Below, in pieces: positions 1 through 8,283 of a stretch of DNA of 64,000 nt (position 1 is the first letter of the stretch; each line of letters starts with the position of its first letter). A program made the translations under genes and the position numbers. The DNA lies in NCBI GenBank assembly GCA_000471925.1, contig CP006667.1, positions 1,116,001 through 1,180,000 on the forward strand, given 5' to 3'. The DNA is from Ralstonia pickettii DTP0602. Lineage in GTDB: Bacteria; Pseudomonadota; Gammaproteobacteria; Burkholderiales; Burkholderiaceae. A model generated the notes under the pieces. It worked only from the letters and a program-made list of their open reading frames with translations. It did not search any database and was not told where the DNA came from.

Positions 1-2154
1 ATCGCTAAAGTCCGGCCACAGCGGCGCGCCGCCGGCGGCGCCGGTGGCGGTCTCGTGCGGGGCGATCTGGTAGCGCACGTGTTCGATCGGCACCTCGACG
101 CGGAACTCGCCCGCCTTCTCGTGCGGAGCGTGGAACGGGAAGTGCGCCAGGTCGCCCTTGAGCACGAAGCGCACGTTGGCCGCCTCGCCGCCCGCCAGCG
201 CGCCGGCTAGGTAGTGCCGGGTGCCGGCCGGGATCGACAGCGGCAGGTAGCGCGGCACGCGCGCCACCTGGGCCCGGGTCATTTCGCCGCTCAGGTCGGC
301 GATGCCGGAGCCGTCGTCGCCGCCTTCGCGCCAAGTGCCGCGCACCGTGCCCGCCGCGTCGGCATTGGCAAAGCGGATGCCGTCCAGCGTCACCGCCAGC
401 TTGCCGCCGGTATGGGTCCAGCGCACGTCGCCGCCGATCTGGTCGAAGGGCAGGCGCGGCTCTTCAAAGAGGCCGGGCAGCGTCAGCGCCGCGCCACTGC
501 CTTCGAAACGGATACTGCCCTGCTGGTCGTCAAAGGCGAAGGTTCCGGACAGGTTCGAGAAGCCGGGCGTGCCCAGCCGCGGCCTGCCGTCGGCGCCCAG
601 CGCCGGCGCCGCCGGCTGGCCGTTGAGCGAGACGTTGCGCAGCGTGCCCTGCAACTTGTAGTGCGCCTTGCCGTCGCGGCGATCCAGCATGCCGGTGCGC
701 TCGCGGCTCCAGCTGACGTCGAGGTTGTCCAGGTGGCCGGCCGGCTGCAGCGCCCGCAGCCGGCGCAGCAGCGCCGTGTCCAGCGGCATCGAGGTGGCTA
801 GCGCGCGCACTGTGTTCAGGTCCAGCGTGGGCGCCTTGAGTGAGAACTTGCGCAGGCTGCCGTCGTTGTTGCTGGCCCAGCCCAGGGTGACCTTGCGCAT
901 GCCTTCGCGCCAGGTGCTGTCGCCGGCAGCGGCCTGCCCGTCGCCCTCGGCCGGCTGCCATAGCAGCGTGTCGACGGTCAGCAGGTTACTGCCGTCTCGC
1001 TCGGTGCGGTGCAGCAGGAAGGCCTGCGCGTTGGCCAGCCGCAGCGGCGCGGTGGCGCCGGCCAGCTGCAGGTCGACGCCGCTGGCGCGCAGCCGGGTCT
1101 GGCTGCGCACGATGCGGCCCTCGCGGAATTCGATGCTGCCGTCGGTGCTGAAGGTGCCGCTGGCGACGCGCTCGAACATCGCCAGGTAGCGCTGCAGCAC
1201 CGGCAGCTGCAGCTGGCCGAGGTCCCAGGTGGCCTGGCCGGTCCAGTAGCGCCAGTTGCCGGCGCTGTGCAGGTAGTCGTTGCGGAAGGTGGACTGCACC
1301 ACCAGCGGGCGCGGGCCCAGCGCCGGAGAGCGCGCTTCCAGCGTCACCGCATGGCGCGCGCCAACGCGGCGGGCGTCGAGGCGGATCTCGCCCACGTCGA
1401 GCTGCGGCAGCTTTGCCTTTTCGTCGAGCCAGCGCAGCTTGCCGCCCGACAGTGAGACCCGGCCCTGCGACGTCAGCCAGCCCAGGAAGCGGTCGTCGTC
1501 CTGCTGGCCGCCGGTCGCGTCCACCAGCATGCCGCCGACCAGCAGCCGGCCTTCGGGCGTGCGGCGTACCAGCACGTCGGTGCCGGTGGCGCTGAGCGTG
1601 ACGAACTGCAAGTTCATGCTGAACAGCGAGCGCCACGCCAGCTTGCCGTCGAGCGTGGCGGAGGCGAGCAGCACGCGGCGCTGGGCGTCCACGGCGCGCA
1701 AGTCCCCCGCGCGGAAGGCGGGATGCCAGCCGTCCCAGTAGGTATCGAGCGTGCCGATGCTGACCTGTGCCGACAGCGCCGCCGAGGCGCGCTCTTCCAG
1801 CCACTGGCGCGCGGTCGATGCCTGCGGCCACAGCACGAAGCGGACCAGCAGGCCCACCACCAGCGCCAGCACAGCCAGCACCAGCGCCAGGCGCACCAGC
1901 GCGCGGCCCAGCCCGCGCCAGCACGGATGGCGCACGGCGGCGGCCGTCGCGCGCAGGCCGGCCTGCACGCCCGCGCGGGCCAGTCCGCCGGCGCGCGCAA
2001 AGGCGGACGCCTTGCGCGGGGCGCCGGGGGCATCGATCTGAGGGGAAGCCGCAGGATGTGAGGAGGACGAGGCCAGCGTAGCGGCGGCCTCGTGCCCACC
2101 CGCGCCGCTATTGGGGGGAGAACCGTCAGCGGGTTGTGGGGCACGGCTGGACAT
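1..2154 (-). CDS. YhdP-family AsmA-like envelope protein (3' end outside window)
   Basis: An open frame of 718 codons runs from an ATG at 2154 off the left edge, so only the N-terminal part of the protein is present. After an Ala/Pro-rich cytoplasmic leader of about 75 residues there is one hydrophobic segment (nt ~1850-1920). Beyond it lies a long, beta-rich, repetitive periplasmic region with phrases such as LSATGTDV and RLLVGGMLVDATGG, typical of the YhdP/DUF3971-AsmA group. In enterobacteria YhdP is one of the bridge-like proteins that move phospholipid between inner and outer membranes. That role is inferred here from family only. It is divergent from glnE. The family is usually about 1,250-1,400 residues, so about half is missing. 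Confidence 0.72.
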   Translation of the reverse strand, partial: MSSRAPQPADGSPPNSGAGGHEAAATLASSSSHPAASPQIDAPGAPRKASAFARAGGLARAGVQAGLRATAAAVRHPCWRGLGRALVRLALVLAVLALVVGLLVRFVLWPQASTARQWLEERASAALSAQVSIGTLDTYWDGWHPAFRAGDLRAVDAQRRVLLASATLDGKLAWRSLFSMNLQFVTLSATGTDVLVRRTPEGRLLVGGMLVDATGGQQDDDRFLGWLTSQGRVSLSGGKLRWLDEKAKLPQLDVGEIRLDARRVGARHAVTLEARSPALGPRPLVVQSTFRNDYLHSAGNWRYWTGQATWDLGQLQLPVLQRYLAMFERVASGTFSTDGSIEFREGRIVRSQTRLRASGVDLQLAGATAPLRLANAQAFLLHRTERDGSNLLTVDTLLWQPAEGDGQAAAGDSTWREGMRKVTLGWASNNDGSLRKFSLKAPTLDLNTVRALATSMPLDTALLRRLRALQPAGHLDNLDVSWSRERTGMLDRRDGKAHYKLQGTLRNVSLNGQPAAPALGADGRPRLGTPGFSNLSGTFAFDDQQGSIRFEGSGAALTLPGLFEEPRLPFDQIGGDVRWTHTGGKLAVTLDGIRFANADAAGTVRGTWREGGDDGSGIADLSGEMTRAQVARVPRYLPLSIPAGTRHYLAGALAGGEAANVRFVLKGDLAHFPFHAPHEKAGEFRVEVPIEHVRYQIAPHETATGAAGGAPLWPDFSD

Positions 2155-2342
2155 GCGCAGATTATCCGACAATACTAGCCGCTCTCCAATCTGGTGCCCG
2201 GCCGGCTAAAACAAGAATGCGTAGGTCGCGCGGGCCAAGCCTGCGCACGTGGCGTGCAGCGTTCACTACGATGGCGCGCCTGATGCGCTTGCAGGATGAC
2301 ACCGGCGCTGGCCGCACCTTTTCTCGCATTTCAAATACTGGA

Positions 2343-5315
2343 ATGACTGCCTCTGACCCGACGAGTTCCGCCGCCGGCGGCGCCACCGACCAACATGGCG
2401 CGCTCGCCACACCGGCACCTGCGGGGCAGGGCCCCGGCACCATGGCCACCGGCGCCTTTGCCACCACGGCGGCGCAGGGGCCCGAGCCAGCCGACGGCGG
2501 CGGCCAGGTCGGCGGCCACGCATTGTACTCGGCTGCGTATTCGCATTACGCGCGCCGCATCGTCCAGGCCCGCGCGGACCTGCCCGCCATCCTCGCCGAT
2601 GCCGCCACGCAGCCGCTGACGCGCGCCTGGATGCAGGCGCGCCTGCAAGCGCTGCACGAGCCCTCGGCCGATGCCGAAGAGGCCGCCAAGCGGGCGCTGC
2701 GCCGCCTGCGCGCCGAGGTCATGTGCGTGGTGATCGAGCGCGATCTGCGCGGCCTGGCCACGCTGGGCGAAGTCACCGGCGCCATGACCGACCTGGCCGA
2801 GCTGGTGATCCAGCATGGCCTGACGATGCTGGGCGACGACCTGGCCGCCACCTTCGGCCGCCCGGTCGGCGCCCACAGCGGCGAGGTGCAGGAACTGGTG
2901 GTGGTCGGCATGGGCAAGCTCGGCGGGCGCGAGCTGAACGTATCGTCCGATATCGACCTGATCTTCCTCTATGACGAGGACGGCGAGACCCAGGGCGGTT
3001 CGCGCAGCCTGTCCAACCACGAGTACTTCATCAGGCTGGGACGCCGGCTGATCAACCTGCTCGCCGACGTGACCGGCGACGGCTATGTGTTCCGCGTCGA
3101 CATGCGCCTGCGCCCCAACGGTGACGCCGGCCCGCTGGCGTGCAGCCTGGGCATGCTGGAGGAATACCTGGTGGTGCAGGGCCGCGAGTGGGAACGCTAT
3201 GCCTGGATCAAGGGCCGCGTAGTGTCGGCACTGGACACGCCGCACGCGCAGCGCACCGCCAGCCTGCTGGCGCGGCTGACCATGCCGTTCGTGTTTCGCC
3301 GCTACCTGGACTACGGCGTGATCGCGGCGATCCGCTCGCTGCACGCGCAGATCCGCAGCGAAGCCGCCAAGCGCAGCGGCGGGCTGGCCGGGCACGGCGT
3401 CAACCAGCGCTCGTTCAATATCAAGCTGGGCCGCGGAGGCATCCGCGAGATCGAGTTCATGGCGCAGGTGTTCCAGCTGATCCGCGGCGGCCAGGACCCG
3501 GCGCTGCGCGTGCGGCCGACGCTGGAAGTGCTCGCGGTCGCGGTCGAGCGCGGCCTGCTGCCCGCCGGCCAGGCCGAGCAGCTCGGCGATGCCTACCGCT
3601 TCCTGCGCCAGCTCGAACACCGGCTGCAGTACCGCGACGACGCCCAGACCCACCATCTGCCGACGTCGCCCGACGAGCAGCTGGCGGTGGCGCGGATGAT
3701 GGGTTGCGCCGACTGGCAGGCACTGCTGGCGCGCCTGGCGGCGCTGCAGGAGCCGGTGGCGCAGCAGTTCGAGGCGACCTTCTCGGATCCCGATGCCGCC
3801 CCCTGCGAAGCGCTCTGGCCGGGCATCGTGTTCGACGATAACGCCGCACAAGCGCAGGACAATCCGGAACAGGAACAGGACGACGCAGCCTGCGACGATG
3901 TCGCGGCGCCCTGCAATCGCCTGCAGGTCGCCGGCTTCACCGACTGCACCGGACTGCTTGACCGCCTGCGCGCGATCGCGACGTCGCTGCGCTACCGCGC
4001 GCTGTCCGAGTCCAGCCGCGCGCGCTTCGACCAGCTGGTGAATCGCGCGCTCGACCTGGCCGCGCGCCAGGAAGACGCCGACAGCACCATCGCCCGCTTT
4101 ATCGACTTCCTGGAAGCGATCAGCCGCCGCGCCTCGTACCTGTCCCTGCTGTCCGAGTACCCGCAGGCGATGGACCGCGTCGCGCAGACGCTGCATGCCT
4201 CGCGCTGGGCCGCGGCCTACCTGACGCGTCATCCGCAGCTGCTCGACGAGCTGCTCGACAGCGACGCGCTCGCCGGCCCGCCGGACTGGGCCGCGTTCCG
4301 CAAGCGGCTGCACGAACGGCTGCTCGCCGCCGAGGGCCAGGTCGAGCACCAGATGGATATCCTGCGGCGCGAGCATCATGCCGAGACCTTCCGCGTGCTG
4401 CTGCAGGACCTGCAGGGCATGCTGACGGTGGAGCAGGTGGCCGACCGCCTGTCCGACCTGGCCGACGCCATGCTCGAGGCCACGCTGGAGACGGTCTGGC
4501 GCCAGCTCGCCACGCGCCACCGCGACACGCCGCGCTTTGCGGTGATCGCCTACGGCCGGCTGGGTGGCAAGGAACTGGGCTACGCCTCGGACCTCGACAT
4601 CATCTTCCTCTATGACGACGAGCACGAGCGCGCGCCCGATGTCTACGCCACCTACGCGCGCCGGCTGATCACCTGGCTGACCAGCCATACCGCGGCCGGC
4701 GCGCTGTTCGACGTCGACACGCGGCTGCGCCCCAACGGCGCCGCGGGCCTGCTGGTGACCAGCTTCGACGCCTTCCGCCGCTACCAGCTGCGCGAGGGCG
4801 ACAACACCGCATGGGTGTGGGAGCACCAGGCGCTCACGCGCGCGCGCTACTGCGCCGGCGACGCCGTCATCGGCGACCGCTTCGAGGCGCTGCGCGGCGA
4901 GGTGCTGTGCCAGCAGCGCGACGCCGCCGCGCTGCGCAACGAGATCGTGCAGATGCGCCGCAAGGTGGCCGAGGGCCATCCCAACCCGACCGGCCTGTTC
5001 GACCTGAAGCACGACCGCGGCGGCATGGTCGATATCGAGTTCACGGTGCAGTACCTGGTGCTGCTGCACAGCCGCGCCCATCCGCAGCTGACCCGCAACG
5101 CCGGCAATATCGCGCTGCTGCGCGAGGCCGGCGAACTGGGGCTGATCGATGCCACGCTGGCGCTGGCGGTGGGCGATGCCTACCGGCTGTTCCGCGCGCG
5201 CCAGCACCAGTTGCGGCTCGACGGTCAGGCGCACGCGCGCGTGGCGCCGGCCTCGGTGGCGCCGCAGACCGCGCAGGTGCGCGCGCTGTGGCGGGCCGTG
5301 TTCGGTGAGGACTGA
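2343..5315 (+). CDS. glnE: Bifunctional glutamine synthetase adenylyltransferase / adenylyl-removing enzyme
   Basis: GlnE attaches AMP to, and removes it from, glutamine synthetase in response to PII state, and so sets nitrogen assimilation. The two nucleotidyltransferase halves are visible. The N-terminal adenylyl-removing domain has GMGKLGGRELN followed by SSDIDLIF (about residues 190-210). The C-terminal adenylylating domain has AYGRLGGKELG followed by ASDLDIIF (about residues 737-757). Each half is also followed by an RPNG motif. I chose the ATG at 2343 (990 aa), because longer frames reach back into the divergent yhdP gene and add low-complexity sequence. The first 60 residues are still Ala/Gly-rich and poorly conserved, so the start is uncertain. 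The rhombosortase gene overlaps the last codons. Confidence 0.93.
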   Translation: MTASDPTSSAAGGATDQHGALATPAPAGQGPGTMATGAFATTAAQGPEPADGGGQVGGHALYSAAYSHYARRIVQARADLPAILADAATQPLTRAWMQARLQALHEPSADAEEAAKRALRRLRAEVMCVVIERDLRGLATLGEVTGAMTDLAELVIQHGLTMLGDDLAATFGRPVGAHSGEVQELVVVGMGKLGGRELNVSSDIDLIFLYDEDGETQGGSRSLSNHEYFIRLGRRLINLLADVTGDGYVFRVDMRLRPNGDAGPLACSLGMLEEYLVVQGREWERYAWIKGRVVSALDTPHAQRTASLLARLTMPFVFRRYLDYGVIAAIRSLHAQIRSEAAKRSGGLAGHGVNQRSFNIKLGRGGIREIEFMAQVFQLIRGGQDPALRVRPTLEVLAVAVERGLLPAGQAEQLGDAYRFLRQLEHRLQYRDDAQTHHLPTSPDEQLAVARMMGCADWQALLARLAALQEPVAQQFEATFSDPDAAPCEALWPGIVFDDNAAQAQDNPEQEQDDAACDDVAAPCNRLQVAGFTDCTGLLDRLRAIATSLRYRALSESSRARFDQLVNRALDLAARQEDADSTIARFIDFLEAISRRASYLSLLSEYPQAMDRVAQTLHASRWAAAYLTRHPQLLDELLDSDALAGPPDWAAFRKRLHERLLAAEGQVEHQMDILRREHHAETFRVLLQDLQGMLTVEQVADRLSDLADAMLEATLETVWRQLATRHRDTPRFAVIAYGRLGGKELGYASDLDIIFLYDDEHERAPDVYATYARRLITWLTSHTAAGALFDVDTRLRPNGAAGLLVTSFDAFRRYQLREGDNTAWVWEHQALTRARYCAGDAVIGDRFEALRGEVLCQQRDAAALRNEIVQMRRKVAEGHPNPTGLFDLKHDRGGMVDIEFTVQYLVLLHSRAHPQLTRNAGNIALLREAGELGLIDATLALAVGDAYRLFRARQHQLRLDGQAHARVAPASVAPQTAQVRALWRAVFGED

Positions 5316-5955
5316 GAGCGCGGCAGGCCGGCCCGCGCCCGCGCCCGCCGGCGCATCGTGGCCGGGTTTGCTGGCCGCGATCGCGCTGGTGTGGGCGCTG
5401 TCGGCCTGGTTCACCTTCGTGCCGTGGTGGCATGCGCACGGTCTTTACCTGCGCGACGCGGTGCGGATGGAGGGCCAGTGGTGGCGGCTGGCGAGCGCCA
5501 TGTGGGTGCACCTGGGCTGGCGCCATTGGCTGGCCGACGCGCTCGCGGCCACCGGCCTGCTGGCGCTCGCGGGTCGCGTCGCGCGGGCGCGCGCGATGCT
5601 GCTGGTGCTGATCGCCTGCGGCATCGCGGTGCAAGCCGTGCTGCTGCGCGTGCCGGCGATCGGCTGGTATGGCGGGCTGTCCGGTGCGCTGCACGGGCTG
5701 GCCGTGTGGGGCGCGCTGGCGCTGCTGCGCGCGCCGGGCTTCTCACGCGCGCTGGGCGTGCTGCTGTGCCTGGGCGTGCTGGTCAAGGTCTGGCTGGAAC
5801 AGTCGTGGCTGGCGCCGGTGGTGTTCGAGCCGGCGCTGGGTTTCGGCGTGGTGCGCGCCGCGCATGCGGCGGGCGCCGTGGCCGGGTTGCTGTGCTGGGT
5901 GTTGCAGGAGTGGTGGCTGGCGCGGCGGCCGGCGGCAGGCGCGGGCGACGCCTGA
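5305..5955 (+). CDS. rrtA: Rhombosortase (rhomboid-family intramembrane serine protease)
   Basis: This is a membrane protein of about 216 residues with several transmembrane helices and the rhombosortase signature. It shows EGQWWRL, an HLGWRHWLAD segment, the catalytic serine in GGLSGALHGL (S126) and the catalytic histidine in RAAHAAGAVAG (H187). Rhombosortases are rhomboid proteases proposed to cleave the GlyGly-CTERM tail of exported proteins. The adjacent convergent gene, ending 31 bp away, encodes a subtilase with exactly such a tail. The start is probably the GTG at 5305, overlapping the glnE stop. No strong ribosome-binding site decides it, and no downstream ATG precedes the conserved part comfortably. 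Confidence 0.85.
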   Translation: MRTESAAGRPAPAPAGASWPGLLAAIALVWALSAWFTFVPWWHAHGLYLRDAVRMEGQWWRLASAMWVHLGWRHWLADALAATGLLALAGRVARARAMLLVLIACGIAVQAVLLRVPAIGWYGGLSGALHGLAVWGALALLRAPGFSRALGVLLCLGVLVKVWLEQSWLAPVVFEPALGFGVVRAAHAAGAVAGLLCWVLQEWWLARRPAAGAGDA

Positions 5956-5986
5956 CCGGCAGCGCCCGCGCGCCACGCTTCAGAAT

Positions 5987-7630
5987 TCAGGCACGCCGCC
6001 GCAGCGTAAAGGCCAGCAGGCCGGATAACGTCAGCAGCAACGCACCCCAGACCGGCATCGCGCCGCCGCCGCCGCCGGATGAGGGCGCCGGCGCCACTGC
6101 GGCGGCCGGTGCCGCCCCCGCCGCCACCAGGGCCCCGTCGGCATCGAGCAGCCCCGCGCCGCACACACCGGGGTTGGTGGTGCAGAAGGTGCCGGACGGG
6201 TGCGGCCGCGCCGAAGCTTTCAGCGCCGTGGTCACCTGCGCCGGGGTCAGCGCCCCGTTCACCGCAAACATCATCGCCACCACGCCCGACACCATCGGCG
6301 CCGCAAAGCTGGTGCCCTGCGACGACGACACCGTGTACGCGCCCAGCGAGGTCTGCCCGAGGTTGCTCAGCGTGCGGATCACCGACGGCGTCACCGTGCA
6401 CTGCCCGTTCTGCACGCGCGAATTGCCGCAGCCGCCGCCGGGCGCACTGATGGCGACCTGCGCGCCGATGTTGGCATAGGTGGCGTTCTCGCCGTCGTTG
6501 GCATGCGCGGTAACGGCGATCACGCCGCTGCAATCGGCCGGCGCTTCCACCGCGCCGCGGTTGTTGCCCGCCGCGGCCACCACCACCACGCCGCGCGCGT
6601 TCAGGTCGTTGACGGCCTGCTGCTCGATGCTGCTGCAGGTGCCGCCACCCAGGCTGATATTGACCACGCGCGCGGGCGTCGGGTTGGCCGGCACGTCGGG
6701 CACCGGCAGGCCACCGGCCCAGCGTAAGGCGTCGACGGTATCGGACAGCAGCGCGCCGCAGCGCCCCGATACGCGCACCGGCAGAATGCGCGCATTCCAG
6801 TCGACGCCGGCGATGTCCTGGGCGTTGTTGGTGAGCGCCCCCAGCACGCCCGCCACGCGCGTGCCGTGCCAGCTGTTTGGCGTAGCCTCCTGTTCCGCCG
6901 TGGAGCTGCCGGGGCAGGTGAAGCCCACCGGCACGTTGTCGCCCGCATCGGTGGCGTCGCTGTCACGGCCGTTGTCGTCATTGGAGATGGTGGTGCTGCT
7001 GATGAAGTCATAGCCCGGCAGCAGCCGTCCCGCCAGGTCGGGGTGGGGCAGCACGCCGGTATCGACCACCGCGATCACCACGCCGCTGCTGCCGCGCGTG
7101 CGGTCCCAGGCGCGCGGCAGGTTGACGCCGCCGACCGCAGTGCCGGTGCCCATCAGATAGGGCTGGTTGACGCGGAACTCAGGGTCGTCGGGCAGGGTGT
7201 CGTGCAGCCGCAGCCAGCGGTCGGGCACGGCGTCGGCCACGCGTGGGTCCTGGCGCAGCCGCGCCGCGGCCGCTTCGGGGTCGGCGGCGAGTTCGGCCGG
7301 GACCTGCAGCAGCTGCAGGTTGCCGCCCATCGGGCGGCGCAGCGTGGCCGCGATGCCGGTGCGCTCGCGCAGTTGCTGCAGGTTGTCCTTGGGCTCGCCC
7401 GTCGCTGCCGAGGCCGGGTTCTTGCCGGCGGTGGCAGGGTCGGTGACGGAGGTGGAGCCATCGCGCCAGCGCACGATGATATGGCCGGTGTAGGCCTGGG
7501 CGCCCGGCGCGGCAAGCGCCCCGGTCGCCGGCACCGCGCCGCAAATCGCGGCTGCGGTGAGGAGGGTTACCCGCCAGCGGCGGGCCGGCGAGCATCGGCG
7601 GAAGACGGGCTGCGCGTTGGATTGCGGCAT
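5987..7630 (-). CDS. Secreted S8 (subtilisin-like) serine protease with GlyGly-CTERM tail
   Basis: The protein has 547 residues. A signal peptide (about 1-40, with RRCSPARRWR before a hydrophobic core) precedes a propeptide-like region (about 47-140) beginning GHIIVRW and ending with DPRVADAVPDRW. The catalytic domain has the subtilase triad D190 (AVVDTG), H255 (SWHGTRVAG) and S441 (GTSFAAPM), with the oxyanion Asn in AAAGNN (N356). The C-terminus is a textbook GlyGly-CTERM: a Ser/Pro linker, five glycines (519-523), a hydrophobic helix and terminal RRRA. Such tails are proposed substrates of rhombosortase, and one is encoded next door. A strong Shine-Dalgarno sequence (AGGAGG) lies a few bases before the ATG at 7630. 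A propeptide-like lipoprotein gene lies 131 bp upstream in the same direction. Confidence 0.93.
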   Translation of the reverse strand: MPQSNAQPVFRRCSPARRWRVTLLTAAAICGAVPATGALAAPGAQAYTGHIIVRWRDGSTSVTDPATAGKNPASAATGEPKDNLQQLRERTGIAATLRRPMGGNLQLLQVPAELAADPEAAAARLRQDPRVADAVPDRWLRLHDTLPDDPEFRVNQPYLMGTGTAVGGVNLPRAWDRTRGSSGVVIAVVDTGVLPHPDLAGRLLPGYDFISSTTISNDDNGRDSDATDAGDNVPVGFTCPGSSTAEQEATPNSWHGTRVAGVLGALTNNAQDIAGVDWNARILPVRVSGRCGALLSDTVDALRWAGGLPVPDVPANPTPARVVNISLGGGTCSSIEQQAVNDLNARGVVVVAAAGNNRGAVEAPADCSGVIAVTAHANDGENATYANIGAQVAISAPGGGCGNSRVQNGQCTVTPSVIRTLSNLGQTSLGAYTVSSSQGTSFAAPMVSGVVAMMFAVNGALTPAQVTTALKASARPHPSGTFCTTNPGVCGAGLLDADGALVAAGAAPAAAVAPAPSSGGGGGAMPVWGALLLTLSGLLAFTLRRRA

Positions 7631-7761
7631 GTGTTCCTCCTGGGGCGCCGGCCGGCGGGGACGGTGCGGGGCATGCTATGTAGCGAATACGATCCTGGCC
7701 GATAGCGCAAGGGCTACCGAGGGCTTAGAACTCGTCTCTTCCGGACAGCGCCGGAGCGCCG

Positions 7762-8214
7762 TCAGCTTTGCGGCATGTCCCAGCTGGTGGGCATATTCCG
7801 GTTGGGCTTGATCAGGCGGTCGGGCTCGGCGGTGTCGATGCGCGGCGTGGCGCGCAGGGTGTCGACGGCCTGGTCGATGGTCGCCTCCGCCGACGGCGAG
7901 ATTGCCGTCACCAGCCAGACACCGTCCGACATCGGGCGCTTGACCACGAAGCGGATCGGCCCCTTGATCTCGGCCAGCAGCTTGCCGGCATCTTCTGACA
8001 GATTCACCGCGGGCGGCTTGAAGCGGACCATGATGTCGCCGAGCGAGCGGTCGTCGCTGATGCTGCCCGGCGGCGGGGCGTAGGCCTTGGACTGGGCCTG
8101 GCAGCCGGACAGCGCCAGCAGTGCCGCCGAGGCGGCGGTGGCGATCGCCAGAACGGCGCGCAGGGATGCCCGGGGGCGATGCAGGAAGCCGGCTTGCGGC
8201 GCTTGGCGGGTCAT
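7762..8214 (-). CDS. Small lipoprotein resembling a free-standing subtilase propeptide
   Basis: The product is a 150-residue predicted lipoprotein. A basic N-terminus and hydrophobic core lead to the lipobox LSGC with C38 as the lipidation site. The mature part (about 55-140) contains IMVRFKP near its start and TPRIDTAEPDRLIKPN near its end. This layout parallels the propeptide region of the protease encoded just downstream (IIVRW... DPRVADAVPDRW). I infer that it could act in trans as a folding chaperone or inhibitor of that protease; no such function is demonstrated. The ATG at 8214 is preceded by AGGAG at good spacing, which is why I prefer it to longer frames. Confidence 0.72.
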   Translation of the reverse strand: MTRQAPQAGFLHRPRASLRAVLAIATAASAALLALSGCQAQSKAYAPPPGSISDDRSLGDIMVRFKPPAVNLSEDAGKLLAEIKGPIRFVVKRPMSDGVWLVTAISPSAEATIDQAVDTLRATPRIDTAEPDRLIKPNRNMPTSWDMPQS

Positions 8215-8283
8215 GGTGAAGCTCCTGTCAGTATCGGGTGGGCGGCCGCCGCAGTGGGCGGCCATGGGCGGGCAGCGGGGAGA

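Noticed and set aside
2136..2342. Upstream extension of glnE to 2136
   Set aside because: It would overlap the divergent yhdP start and adds non-conserved sequence; the ATG at 2343 is more reasonable.
2331..5414. Very long open frame (over 1,000 codons) on the minus strand opposite glnE
   Set aside because: It has no family motifs and is His/Gln/Arg-rich, as expected for the antisense of a high-G+C gene. glnE on the plus strand is certain.
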